Below, piece by piece: positions 1 through 10,237 of a stretch of DNA of 64,000 nucleotides; position 1 is the first letter of the stretch, and each line of letters begins with the position of its first letter. Made by a program: the position numbers and the translations under genes. Source of the DNA: Anticarsia gemmatalis (lineage: Eukaryota > Arthropoda > Insecta > Lepidoptera > Erebidae); the NCBI RefSeq assembly GCF_050436995.1, contig NC_134753.1, positions 1,302,001 through 1,366,000 on the forward strand, written 5' to 3'. Under the pieces are notes generated by a model that made no database searches, was not told where the DNA came from, and was given only the letters and a program-made list of their open reading frames with translations.

Positions 1-88
1 GGGATGATTAGATACTTACATCAATAAAACATTTGAAAAGGTCATAGGATTTATTACTTAATTGTTTACTTAGTTGTATTACGTAATG

Positions 89-743
89 TTACAAAACTCG
101 TCTGCACTTAAGCGCAGCAAAATTATTTATCAAATCTTCGCAATCTAATTTGGTTAAAAAATCAGCTTCTATGTTAAGCAGGGCAAGATCGTTTAACCTC
201 TGCTCCGTCATTGTGGTGCGTAAATAGTTCTTGACTCTGCGCAAACAAGAAAACGATCTTTCTCCTGTACAGTTACTGGCAGGTGTACACACACACATAC
301 GAAGAGCAACGTCCACGTTTGGATAAATGATTTCAAGACCTTCAGTTCGTAACCATTTCAATAAACTGACTGCACTCTTTCGCTCCTCATTTTTTATGCT
401 GCAGTGAGAACGAAAATGAAGACATTCTTCTGTAAAATTTTCTTCTAAGTTAGTAGGATAAATTATTTGCAATGCTTTTCTTGCTATTAAATGCTTTCTC
501 TTCGCCTTCTGAGATGCTTAGATTCGTCAGGTTAATAATAAAGTAAAATTTATCATAGAGCAGTTTATATGCATCCCGGCGCCTTTTTAGTTCTTCTGAC
601 AATGTGTCAATTATTACCAAAAAGGTATTTATTCTAAAATTTTCTCGGCCACTTTTGTGTTCCGTCTCTTCACCTGTATTTATTTCACCAGGAAGCAGCT
701 TACGCTTTCGAACGCGTCGAAAATCTTTTTCATATTCCTGCAC
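89..743 (-). pseudogene. Broken hAT-type transposase (ZMYM1-like) fragment
   Basis: Two overlapping minus-strand reading frames together look like the C-terminal half of a domesticated-type hAT transposase of the ZMYM1 class. The upstream piece (about 743 to 450) contains the stretch RVRKRK then FRINTFLVIIDTLSEELKRR, followed by a tyrosine/phenylalanine-rich region. The downstream piece (472 to 89) carries the hAT dimerisation signature around CTGERSFSCLRRVKNYLRTT followed by RLNDLALLNIEADF. The two parts lie in different frames, so a frameshift separates them, and no N-terminal zinc finger or DDE catalytic region is visible. It is therefore a decayed fragment rather than a working gene. The hAT assignment rests on recognising the C-terminal block. 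Confidence 0.7.
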
Positions 744-1331
744 GAAGGACAGTTTACTGGCTTTTAACTCGAAATAATCGAATTTTTCTCTTGTTTCTCC
801 AACAAAATGTACAGTTCTATGACAATGGTAATGTCAATATCCACACTCTGAAGTTTTTAACTTGTGGCGTTAATGCGATCCAGTAAAAATCCCCAAAAAA
901 CAACCAAACTCTACATTTATTAATCTATGCTGCAATTTAAAAGGGTAAATGAAGTCCAACGCTGCTTCCATTACAAATTTTAGACATTAAAAAAAAAACA
1001 TTCTGAAAAAGCTATTTTTAGTAATAATTTTTAGTAAGTTATGCAAAATGTTGTCACCCTATTTCATTATTTTCATACTAAATTAAAATTGATTTTCTTA
1101 TACAATAAAAGATGTTTTTATTAACCAATGGTACTGTATTTGTAGCACATTTTTTTCTCTACAAAAGGAGATAATTTTGTGTTTTTGTTAGCTATCATAC
1201 GTTAAGCGAAACAAAACGAAAACCAAAAAGTGGACGACTGAGGGCCCGAATTTTAACTAGGTGATAATTTTTAACCAACATGATATCGTGATCTGTTATT
1301 TCTTTCACAAAATGTCACAATTTATATACTA
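744..1331. other. AT-rich stretch, no gene seen
   Basis: I see no supportable gene. Part of it may be more of the decayed hAT element, since runs such as TTTCTCTTGTTTCTCCAAC near 785 continue without an open frame. Confidence 0.4.
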
Positions 1332-1565
1332 CTAGCTGACCCGCGCAACTTCGCTTGCGTCACATGAGAGAGAATGGGTCATAATTTTCCCCGTTTTTGT
1401 AACAATTTTCGTTGCTAATCCGCTCCTATTGGCCGAAGCGTCATGTTATATAGCTTATAGCCTTACTCGGTAAATGGTCAATACAAAAATATTTTTTCAA
1501 TTCGAGCCAGTAGTTCCTGAGATTAGCGCGTTCAAACAAACTCAGCTTTATAATATTTGTATAGA
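1332..1565 (-). mobile_element. Non-autonomous Helitron, minus orientation
   Basis: On the minus strand the unit starts with TCTATACAAATATTATAAAG and ends with GCGCGGGTCAGCTAG, inserted between A and T as Helitrons do. It shares its whole body with the copies at 22425-22681 and 31725-31977, including AGTTCCTGAGATTAGCGCG near the 5' end. A GC-rich hairpin-forming stretch lies just before CTAG. There is no coding capacity. Insertion site and termini match the lepidopteran LEP1-type Helitrons. Confidence 0.75.
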
Positions 1566-1929
1566 TAAGAGAACTTCAGAGCTAAGTAACAACCGCGTGC
1601 ATCCATCTCTAAGGTTAAGCTACGCTTGCCGAGGTTGTTCCGTGGATGGGTGACCATATACTATAATATAATACTCATAACTACTTAAAAGAATATACAA
1701 TTAAAATAACACGAAATTCTACCAAATACCACTAAATGGGTATAATATTAACATTAAATACGAAAATAATGTAATTAAAACTACTTAAAAGAATATACAA
1801 ACAAATTTAAAACGAAATATTTAGTGGAAACTATTTCAAACTAATTTCAATTCGAAAGAGTATAACCTCAACTGATTAGAATAACGTAAGTAGCATAATA
1901 ATCAAATTTCGGTTAAAAATCTCCAAAGC

Positions 1930-2175
1930 GTAGGCTTACCTAAGACATAAAACGTAATGATAGTGCGATTTAATATTGCCAGTAGCGCCATCTAGTGAAA
2001 GCGCCAGTGCAACCGCAAAGCGGTGGAGCGGTTTCTTCCGATTGTCGCTGTTTTCCGTGGGAATGAGATATTTTCCCGGAGTAAAAAGTAGCCTATGTCC
2101 TTTCTCGGATATCAAAGTATCTCCATACCAAATTTCACGCAAATTGGTTCAGTAGTTTAGGCGTGATTGAGTAGC

Positions 2176-2222
<47 letters not shown>

Positions 2223-2253
2223 GTTACTTTCGCATTTATAATATTAGTATGGA
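1930..2253 (-). mobile_element. Helitron-like unit with tetranucleotide tract
   Basis: The minus-strand 5' end at 2253 reads TCCATACTAATATTATAAAT, the usual lepidopteran Helitron start. It is followed by GCGAAAGTAACTCTGTCTGT and an embedded tetranucleotide array. The body contains the common motif AAATTTCACGCAAATTGGTT followed by CAGTAGTTTAGGCGTGA. The far (3') boundary is not clear and is only approximate. Confidence 0.6.
2174..2221. repeat. (GACA)n microsatellite
   Basis: Twelve or so uninterrupted GACA units lie inside the Helitron-like unit. Microsatellites at this internal position are a known feature of lepidopteran Helitrons. Confidence 0.9.
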
Positions 2254-3223
2254 TAATATAGGGTTTCAAAGAGTAGCCAAAAGTTAATGGTTTTGTTATT
2301 ATAAGCGTAATAATCTTTCCACGTGAGGGTCCATTTTGAACGCAGGTATGGAAAATAATACAATGTTTTTCTTGTAATTTCTTGTGTCCGCAATTTTTGC
2401 TTGGCATTATCTTACATTTTGGCGTAAAGACTTTTTCTTTAGTGCCCTTAGTTTATCCGGTACAAGTGGACCCTCAATCCTCTATGTGCGGATTGAGGGT
2501 CCAACTTTAAAGCCCATAATTCCCTTATTTGATTTTCACAAAATCTGGTTCCAACTTTCACAATTCTTTGGGAATGTTCACTAAATCCTGAACATGTTTT
2601 CAAAGAAATTCGAGAGAGTGGCCCTCAGAGCACACGCACATAAACTATTAACTACTCGATGGAAAATATTATTTTGACACTTTTTATGATAGACTCTTTG
2701 TTTTTTTTTTCTTTGACTTGACATTTGCCAATAACAGCCATAACATTACGAGTATGTGTAAGCATGTATTAAGAGTCCCGTTTGACCCGAGCGAAGCCAG
2801 GTTTATCTAGTTATAACATAATTTGATTGTTGAATTATTCGGATTAGTGGATATTACGAGTATATCCACAAATTATTCCGCATACTATTTTCATTATTTT
2901 ATTATCACAGCAAAATAATAACAGCAGTCATGGAATTGAAAGCCATCGTCATCCAAAAGAATGTGTAATGTAATAAAATCATAAACAACAACAAAAAAAT
3001 ACGCTTGGTATGTACAATGTGGACGGATGCCAACAGTTACAAGGTCTCATAATAAAAGGCACGTGTAGTCTACCAGCCACTTAATATCTGCTACGAACCG
3101 TAGCCTCGTAGACGACACTGCAACGAGTTGACAACTTTATCTTCCCAAAAATGATTTAATCATAATTTGGAGTTACAAGTGCATCTATCATTTAAGACCA
3201 AATCTGGATACAGGAGTTAAAAA
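2254..3223. other. No gene; possible degenerate Helitron 3' end
   Basis: The stretch is AT-rich. At 2467-2502 there is a short inverted repeat of GGACCCTCAATCC. Around 2787-2812 the text GAGCGAAGCCAGG...CTAGT resembles a decayed Helitron 3' terminus. No protein or RNA gene is supported. Confidence 0.35.
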
Positions 3224-3295
3224 CAGTTTTTGCTTATCATCGTAACAATGAGCATGTTGTTACATGCTCATTTGTACGATGATAAGCAAAAACTG
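3224..3295. other. Long near-perfect hairpin
   Basis: CAGTTTTTGCTTATCATCGT at 3224 is matched by its reverse complement ending at 3295. A second paired block, ATGAGCATGT/ACATGCTCAT, surrounds a loop of about four bases. Only one small internal offset breaks a stem of about 34 base pairs. It could be a palindromic MITE core, an inverted duplication or an RNA hairpin; the sequence alone does not decide. Confidence 0.65.
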
Positions 3296-3445
3296 ATTAA
3301 CAAAATAGGATATTCAGAAAACTTTCCCAATGCCCAATTTTATTGCACGGCTGGTAAAGCACTACAAAATGAAGTATATTTAGGTGATAGTCACTGCATG
3401 CACTTACACGCTGCGAGTAATGCAGGCATCCTATGAGTTATATCA

Positions 3446-4549
3446 TAATCAAAATCAAATCATTTATTCATTTAGGTCAAGTGCTGACGCTTATGATAGT
3501 CAATGATACAGAGAGTGAATTTACCGCCAGTTCGGAAGGTAGGGCCAATGAGAAGAGCTGGCAAGAAACTCCTGGCCACTCTTTTTAATCGCCAAATGAT
3601 TTTAACAATATTTATGCTGGTATAAAACATTGATGATGTAAGTAGCTGCTACCTACCAACACTACCGAACACACTTTGGTCATAACATAAATTAAATCAA
3701 TATATTAAGGTGCTAATAAACAAGATATAAATAGTATTGGAAGCATGATGGGAGCATCTACCCACATAATAATATAAATGAAATCATAAGAGGCATTTCA
3801 AGAGCATACTGTGGTAAAGGAAGTACAGTTAGTGAAACGTAGTTGCTTAAAAAAAAATTATGGCAGTCACCACACCCAGGACGACCAGTCACCCCAAGCA
3901 GCACCCGTTCACGAGTATGACGCGTGGACCAGCCATCACCCCCTTCGCACATATTAGAGGGAAGGGGGTGACCCGGCACACGACGCCGCCGCAAGCAATG
4001 ACATTTTAGTGAGCATGACGAACCTTGGCATGGGAGCCCACCATTTCAATGAAAAAAAAGAAAAATGAATACCACTGAGACTCGTGCAATACCTCTCTGT
4101 TACAGAGTTGAAATGACTGATTAATGTTTATACAATGCAAAGATGTATATATAAATATATAGATATTTAATCTCGATTTCTGTAGGACGCGTAACTAACT
4201 AATCCCATGTTTTCTTATCCATTAAGTAATCGTCAACCTTATAATAACCCCTTTTAATAAGATGATCTTTAACAACTACTTTGAATTTTTGTTGGGGAAG
4301 ATCCATAACACTGCTAGGGAGTTTGTTATACAACCGAACACCAAGACCTGCAAATGAGTTGTGTACTTTTTGCAATCTATTGCAGGGACCTACTAATTTG
4401 TGCTTATTTCTGGTATTAATGTTATGAATGTCACTATTCTTAGCAAACGAATTTATGTTTTGTTTGATGAACATCAAATTCGCAAAAATATACTGTGATG
4501 CCACCGTCAGTATGCCTATTTTTATATATATATATATATAATCTTCCAA
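3446..4549 (-). mobile_element. 5'-truncated LINE with RT C-terminal remnant
   Basis: The minus-strand frame at 4549-4199 encodes the tail end of a CR1/Jockey-type reverse transcriptase polyprotein. The recognisable blocks are INTRNKHKLVGPCNRLQKVH, then FAGLGVRLYNKLPSSVMDLP and IKRGYYKVDDYL. Downstream on the same strand lies a 3' UTR-like stretch ending at about 3446 with AAATGATTTGATTTTGATT, a typical LINE tail. The element lacks endonuclease and catalytic RT segments, so it is dead on arrival. A (TA)n run at 4524-4543 marks the upstream edge. Confidence 0.65.
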
Positions 4550-4771
4550 GCTTTAGTAAATTATTTGCAACTATTCTAATGTTATACGTTCGTAACTCAT
4601 TTTTCCGAAAATTTGGCAGTCTAGTAAAATCTGGCTAAGTCGAACCTGTTATCCAGGTACCAATCATATCTTAAGATATTTAGTTGGAGTACAAACATAT
4701 TCGGGATTGCCCACTGAACTTTTCACTCGTTTACATAAAGGTTCTTTTGTCGGTAAAATCATCGTCATTAA

Positions 4772-5821
4772 CCTTTTAACCGCCCGACTTTTTATCAGTA
4801 GGCGTGCTCCCAGCGCCCGGCACATTGAATCGAACTATAAATACCTACAACAAATAGGGTTGCTGTAGGTAAATTTTTCGATGTCGATATTTCGCTATAA
4901 TAATGATATTTGTAGTTACGAGCTTGGTAAACTAACAACTACGTACATATTTACCTACTACTGTATACTCTATGAACATATCCGACATTTTTTGTAAGCA
5001 AATAAAACATCAATCGATTTATCAGTAGGTATTTAATTAAATTAAGTATTCTTATACTGAACTATAACTATACCAAATGAACCTCGCCTTTTCATTTCTC
5101 AGTAGTACCTAATCAGTCTAACAATTACAAGTAACATTTTTCAATAATAGGTTTAGAAAATATAAACTTACTAACTTACTCACAAAAACACGCGCAACAC
5201 TAATGGGAAATTCCATACGGCTCAACTCGGTTGTGACGTCATGAACGGTCGTGTTTATCCGACACAGGCGCTGACGATACTGGCGAAAAGAACACAGTCA
5301 AGGGATGGGAATTCGCCTTCATAGTTGTCGATACAAAAATAACTAAATCGCTAATTTCTTACATAAATATGGATTTACACAGAACAAAAATAACACGTTA
5401 TTAAATAACAATTACTTAATGTACTTTTTTTATTTAATAACTTGGTATTTAATATAATATTTTTGTTTATGCATATTCCATAACTTATAAATTCTAACAT
5501 TATGTCTCATCACTACTGTCGGATAAATACGACATAGGCGTTCGAAGTTAATACACTTTCTCCGGGATAATATTAGTAAATTTACCTTAATTGAAATAGT
5601 ATTTTATTTTGTTTCTTGATATAGTAAATCTGAATTATAACACTAAATAAAAGGTTGAATAGATAAACTTTAGAAAAAGATATGTATTTTAGGCTAAAAC
5701 ATCGTAATACGTTCAGAAATTGGATATATAATGCACAGGGTTTCGTGTCGGATAAATCCGACACAGGCGGAATAAGCCCGATTTTTTTTGTCGGATAAAT
5801 CCGACTCAGGCGGTGAAAAGG
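4772..5821. mobile_element. piggyBac-like non-autonomous element, TTAA flanks
   Basis: The unit is bounded by TTAA at 4768-4771 and TTAA at 5822-5825. Its ends are inverted: CCTTTTAACCGCC at the left and GGCGGTGAAAAGG at the right. These are the hallmarks of piggyBac-superfamily insertion. Inside are four copies of a motif built on GTCGGATAAATCCGAC plus CAGGCG (near 5250, 5517, 5745 and 5790), which may be subterminal transposase-binding repeats. No transposase frame is visible, so it must have been mobilised in trans. Confidence 0.65.
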
Positions 5822-5961
5822 TTAAAGTTTTAATAACGATTTATATTTTGTTAATATATATTACTATTTATCTATAGGGTAAACAAACAATAAGGTTAAT
5901 TTAAAAATGTATATTTATTAAAATTATTTCTTAACCTAATAAATGATGATGAATGGTGTGT

Positions 5962-6557
5962 TTAGCACTTGCTAATATCGGGCAGCGGCTTGCCCCTGCA
6001 CTTGTTGATCCAGCCGTACCACGCGTTGAAGTTGTGACGTCGGAATATGATCTTGGCGCAGTTGGACGCCCTCGTGATGTTGTCCGTGATCAGATCTGCA
6101 AGTGACACGTGCACATGTAACATCAGCTGCTCCACATAGTGAGTGACATAGTGCGTCATGTATGTATGTATGTATGTTACCTCTACATCTAACGTTGCAG
6201 TCCTTGCCGGGCGAGCTGCCGGTGCTGCACCAGTACCTGTCGTTGATCTGGAACAGGCCCCAGTCCCGCGAGCCGTTACTGTTCACTGGACCTATCACCG
6301 CCGTGTTGCGACTGCTCTCTGCCTCGATCAGACACACCCCTGCGATACGACAAACATTGTTATACATACTACAAACTCAGCTTCATATAATAACAGCACA
6401 AAACAACTCTCGGTATATACTTACAATCACGCAGCTGGTTCGCGGGGAAGCCTTGTCTCCTCAGTTCCTGCACCAAGCCGCATCTCGTGAACACTTTGGC
6501 TTCGCTCTGCGCACAGAGAGCTGCTACAACGAGCACGACTATCATGTACTTGTGCAT
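5962..6557 (-). CDS. c-type lysozyme, copy 1
   Basis: Secreted muramidase of the insect c-type lysozyme family, which cleaves peptidoglycan in haemolymph or gut. Three exons: 6557-6425, 6339-6181 and 6095-5962. The start is the ATG at 6557. The 141-residue precursor has a 20-residue signal peptide ending QSEA, and the mature chain begins KVFTRCGLV. All eight disulphide cysteines are present. The catalytic pair, Glu32 (in IEAES) and Asp50 (in SRDWGLFQIND), sits where Bombyx lysozyme has it. Splice sites GTAAGT/CAG and GTAACA/CAG keep phase. The stop is TAA and an AATAAA follows on the minus strand (5919-5914). The protein is identical to copies 2 and 3; one silent base in exon 1 differs. It is head-to-head with copy 2. 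Confidence 0.93.
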
Positions 6558-6654
6558 GTTTACCGCGACTGATACTGTCAGCTATACAGAGATGATACAA
6601 CGCGAGTGTGCGCTACTCACTGCGAGTCACTGTCTGAGCTACTGCACACACCAC

Positions 6655-6703
6655 ACTTTATATATAAATCGCTATTTGTACCTGACAGCAGCTGATTTTA
6701 TCT
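6655..6703 (-). promoter_or_regulatory. Lysozyme copy 1 promoter: TATA box and GATA site
   Basis: Reading the minus strand toward copy 1, there is an AGATAA GATA-factor site (6703-6698) and then a TATATAAAG box (about 6664-6656), roughly 100 bases before the ATG. The equivalent NF-kB-like site of copies 2 and 3 is missing: the aligned bases read GATTTTATC instead of GGGGATTCC. Function is inferred from alignment with the other two promoters. Confidence 0.55.
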
Positions 6704-6796
6704 ATGTGGGTGACAAAAACACAAAAGCGATTATCAAATTTGTTTTGCCAATTAATAATTACAATACATGTGTCATAAAAAGTTGTAATATTAAAC

Positions 6797-7180
6797 TGCC
6801 TCTGTGGCGCGGTCGGTAGTATATGCGGCTGCCGTGCGAGAGGTCTCGGGTTCGAATCCTGGGTCGGGCCAAAAAGTCTTTTGTAAGATTTTCTGTTAAG
6901 AATTTCTTAGAGATTGCCCGGAGTTGGGAAGTTGAGGTCGAAGACCTCCGTGCCTCGAAAAGCACGTAAAGCCGTCGGTCCTGCGCCTGACCTCTCACTG
7001 GTTGTGTCGGTTATCCGTCCCACCGGACTATGAGAGTGATGGAATAGAGAGTGTACCTGTGTATTGTGCACACACTTGGACACTATAAACAAAGTCCTGC
7101 ACAGATGGCCAGTTTCAATGAAACTGACCGCCGTAGCCGTATCGGCTAGCAGGACTATTATTAATATTAAAGATATCACC
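6797..7180 (+). mobile_element. tRNA-derived SINE
   Basis: A tRNA-like head contains an A box (TGGCGCGGTCGGTAGT) and a B box (GGTTCGAATCC). It is followed by an unrelated body and an ATT-rich tail. Parts of the body recur at 15490-15640 and 30955-31105, confirming a dispersed family. It sits between the divergent promoters of lysozyme copies 1 and 2. It is not a functional tRNA gene: the 3' half does not fold into a normal tRNA and the body continues for about 300 bases. Confidence 0.75.
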
Positions 7181-7445
7181 CTAGCCTTTGTATTTTTAAT
7201 GACGTCAAACAGTTAAATGGGTTTCAATTTCAAGTAAGAAGTATTACACTTAAGTGTCGACAATTAACATAAATCAGTTTAAACAAGGGCTTGTTTAAGA
7301 CGTGTAGAATTTATTTAAAAGAAATCTGTGACTTCTATATTTGTTTTAACAATGAAATAATAAGTGTAAACACAAAGCAAATAAAATTGTTTACCGTATT
7401 ATTTTGTTTCGCACTGATTTTTTATTTTCTCCGTGTTTCACCCAC

Positions 7446-7555
7446 ATAGATACAGCGGAATCCCCGCATGTGTTTGCTCAATGAGCTTTTATCAGTATGT
7501 TAGATATTGTACTGACAGCGATTTATATATAAAGTGTATCATGTGCAGTAGCTCA
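7446..7555 (+). promoter_or_regulatory. Lysozyme copy 2 promoter: kB-like site and TATA box
   Basis: A GGGGATTCCG motif lies on the minus strand (7465-7456), matching the insect Rel/NF-kB consensus. A TATATAAA box follows at 7526-7533, and a CTCAGA initiator-like start is near 7555. The neighbouring GATA site of copies 1 and 3 is altered here to AGATAC (7448-7453). The kB-plus-GATA layout is typical of insect immune genes; binding itself is inferred. Confidence 0.6.
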
Positions 7556-7629
7556 GACAGAACTCGCAGTGAGTAGCGCACACTCGTTGTATCATCTCTG
7601 TATAGCTGACAGTATCAGTCGCGGTAAAC

Positions 7630-8229
7630 ATGCACAAGTACATGATAGTCGTGCTCGTTGTAGCAGCTCTCTGTGCGCAGAGCGAAGCCAAAGTGTTCAC
7701 GAGATGCGGCTTGGTGCAGGAACTGAGGAGACAAGGCTTCCCGGCGAACCAGCTGCGTGATTGTAAGTATATAGCGAGAGTTGTCGTGTGCTGTTATTAT
7801 AAGAAGCCGAGTTTGTAGTATGTATAACAATGTCTGTCGTATCGTAGGGGTGTGTCTGATCGAGGCAGAGAGCAGTCGCAACACGGCGGTGATAGGTCCA
7901 GTGAACAGTAACGGCTCGCGGGACTGGGGCCTGTTCCAGATCAACGACAGGTACTGGTGCAGCACCGGCAGCTCGCCCGGCAAGGACTGCAACGTTAGAT
8001 GTAGAGGTAACATACATACATACATACATACATGACGCACTATGTCACTCACTATGTGGAGCAGCTGATGTTACATGTGCACGTGTCACTTGCAGATCTG
8101 ATCACGGACAACATCACGAGGGCGTCCAACTGCGCCAAGATCATATTCCGACGTCACAACTTCAACGCGTGGTACGGCTGGATCAACAAGTGCAGGGGCA
8201 AGCCGCTGCCCGATATTAGCAAGTGCTGA
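7630..8229 (+). CDS. c-type lysozyme, copy 2
   Basis: Secreted peptidoglycan hydrolase, identical in protein sequence to copies 1 and 3. Exons are 7630-7762, 7848-8006 and 8096-8229. Junction codons are Trp25 (T|GG) and the Asp after NVRCR (G|AT). It has a signal peptide of 20 residues, mature length 121, Glu32 and Asp50, and eight cysteines. Intron 1 differs from the other copies at several bases, whereas intron 2 differs only in the number of CATA repeats (five here, four in copies 1 and 3). The stop is TGA rather than TAA. AATAAA at 8285-8290 is the likely poly(A) signal. The 3' flank resembles that of copy 1. This is the only copy on the plus strand. Confidence 0.93.
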
Positions 8230-8599
8230 ACATGCACCATTTATAATTTAGTATAAGGATAATATCCATAAATATACATTTTTAAATAAACTTTTGTTTC
8301 TATTACTAAACACATGTAACTATAATACTTGTCTTACAAAGAAGACTAAGATGTAGTACTTTAGCTCATCAACAACAATGTTAAATTTAAGTAAAAGCTT
8401 GTAGTCAACTTCACTAGCAACATAAATAAAGTAAAAAAGTAATGAATAGAGTCTACTCTAGCTAGAAGCAAGTAGATAATTTAGGATACTTTAGCCTAAG
8501 ATTTGACTTGGATAGTTTTTAACAGTAAACCAAAATCAATTATGAACAGTTACTTGCCTATGACATATAAATGATTAGAAGACTAAAGTCGCTTCCCGC

Positions 8600-8743
8600 G
8601 TCTTTCCCTATGTCTGTATGTATGTTTGCAACAACTTTTTTATAGATAGGGTGATTCAAGAGAAAGGTTTTTGTGTAAAAGTTGTGAAGGACTTTTTTTT
8701 TCAAATAACTGTTTAACCGGGCGTAGCCGGGGCGGCCCGCTAG
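8600..8743 (+). mobile_element. Helitron 3' end
   Basis: The stretch ends GCGTAGCCGGGGCGGCCCGC then TAG|T: a GC-rich hairpin followed by CTAG and a T, the canonical Helitron 3' terminus. The 5' terminus is not clear, so the left limit is approximate. Confidence 0.55.
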
Positions 8744-8857
8744 TAGTTAAACATACTTCATGCAGAACCAGTCGCACTATGACATAGACTACAAAAATGT
8801 TTATGGGCTTGTTTTGTTAGCTCTTTTTATTTTTAGAACTTCGCTAAAGTCTACTTA

Positions 8858-8961
8858 CCCCCGGTTTCTGAGTACATTTTGCGGTAGTTTTTCTATTCAA
8901 TAGCGTTTTTTGTATGAGTTTCAACGCTATTGAATAGATAAACTACCGCAAAATGTACTCA
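8858..8961. mobile_element. Palindromic MITE, right end truncated
   Basis: The element starts CCCCCGGTTTCTGAGTACAT after a TTA. It consists almost entirely of two inverted arms around TTTTTTGTATGAGTTTCA, with ATTGAATAGATAAACTACCG on the returning arm. The same element is complete at 62359-62477. Here the right arm stops at GTACTCAC. Confidence 0.7.
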
Positions 8962-9000
8962 CACACTCTATAAAACCACTATACATTTTTCCGTAAGGAT

Positions 9001-9435
9001 CAGCGCAGACCGAGAGGAGCGCAGCGGAGAGGACTTTTTTAACGCACTTGAAAATCAACTTCAATATTATTAAAATAAAGTGCATAAGTGCTTGAACCTG
9101 ACAAAAAATGCTCGCGCGTCCTCGAGGATGCGCGGGTATCCCCGCGCGGCATCGCGTCGCCAGCGGCATCGTACGAGAATTTCAATGTTGTTACTGAGTT
9201 TAAAGAGGGAGAACGTCATTTTTATTCTTCTTTAGCCAAAAGGGCAATTATAATAATGGCCCAGTCCGCCATCGTTGACGAACTTTCACGACAAACTAGC
9301 ATGTTTAATGTAGAGTGGTAAACCAGAACGCTTTCATCGCGCCGGCTCGCGCAGTCGCGAGCATGCTCGAGCATACGCGAGCCGTAAAGAAAATGCCCGA
9401 GACCGCGCGAGGATTATTCCTCTCTGTCTGCGCTG
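9001..9435. mobile_element. GC-rich terminal-inverted-repeat element
   Basis: The 17-base ends CAGCGCAGACCGAGAGG (9001) and, inverted, CAGCGCAGACAGAGAGG (9435) match except for one base. The interior is unusually GC-rich for the region and contains further short inverted blocks around GCGCGTCCTCGAGGATGCGC. I see no matching flanking duplication and no transposase. The superfamily is unassigned. Confidence 0.5.
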
Positions 9436-10237
9436 GGCCTAACAATAATCCTCGTATATCAAGGAATATTATATAAAAAAGAATTTGCGAAATCGGTTTA
9501 TTTAGCGATTATTTTTTATATTACAGATTAATTACAATGCCTTTATTATTCAGTGGTGCCAAAGCGATAAATGAAACAACTCGTAGCTGTTCGCATGCTA
9601 CGATGCTACGACTCGTAGCAGATACCTAGTATTAAGTAGATGACAACGTGCATCTTATTATAAAATCTCGTAAGTATTTACGTAGACACTCGTCTACATT
9701 ACTCAAATAATATTTAGACGATACAAAGTCAGTCCATTAAATTAAACATTTTTCCGAAAGGCTTTTCTAAACGAGGCAGCTGTTTTAAACATACTTATTT
9801 ACGCATTTGTTGTGATAAATAATAATATAACTAAGTTTACTAAATGGTTTGTGTATATAATCGAAATATCTTTAAGCCCTAATCATTTAACGTTATAACT
9901 AAATTATGTTCTAAAGTGTGAACAATTTGATTTGGGTAAGTATAAATGTTACTTCAATTTTATATTATTTTCATAACCGTTTATTACTGACACTTCAGAT
10001 CTCATGTTTATCATTTCAAATATTATTTACCTACATTGAAAAGTATCCATTATTTAGACAATGAAAAGAGGGTAAAATTTAATATCCTAGATCGTCGTGA
10101 TGTCCGATTTATTCAGCTAAACAGTAAAATCAAAAGAATGTATAGAAGATGAATAGTCTTTATTCTCGTACAATACTGATACTTAAATCTAAATTACATG
10201 ATATTAATGAAGTATTACAACAGTCAGTAGTGCATGT

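Noticed and set aside
2174..2221. CRISPR-like or satellite array
   Set aside because: It is a simple (GACA)n microsatellite inside a Helitron in a eukaryotic genome, with no spacers.
3758..3994. 78-codon minus-strand frame
   Set aside because: It falls in the 3' UTR-like part of the truncated LINE and has no protein similarity.
6158..6572. Plus-strand frames of 110 and 136 codons over lysozyme copy 1 (and equivalents over copies 2 and 3)
   Set aside because: They are antisense shadows of the lysozyme exons. They run through real splice sites, and their recurrence only reflects the triplication.
6797..6873. tRNA gene
   Set aside because: A and B boxes are present but the arms do not pair into a tRNA, and the sequence continues into a SINE body shared with other loci.
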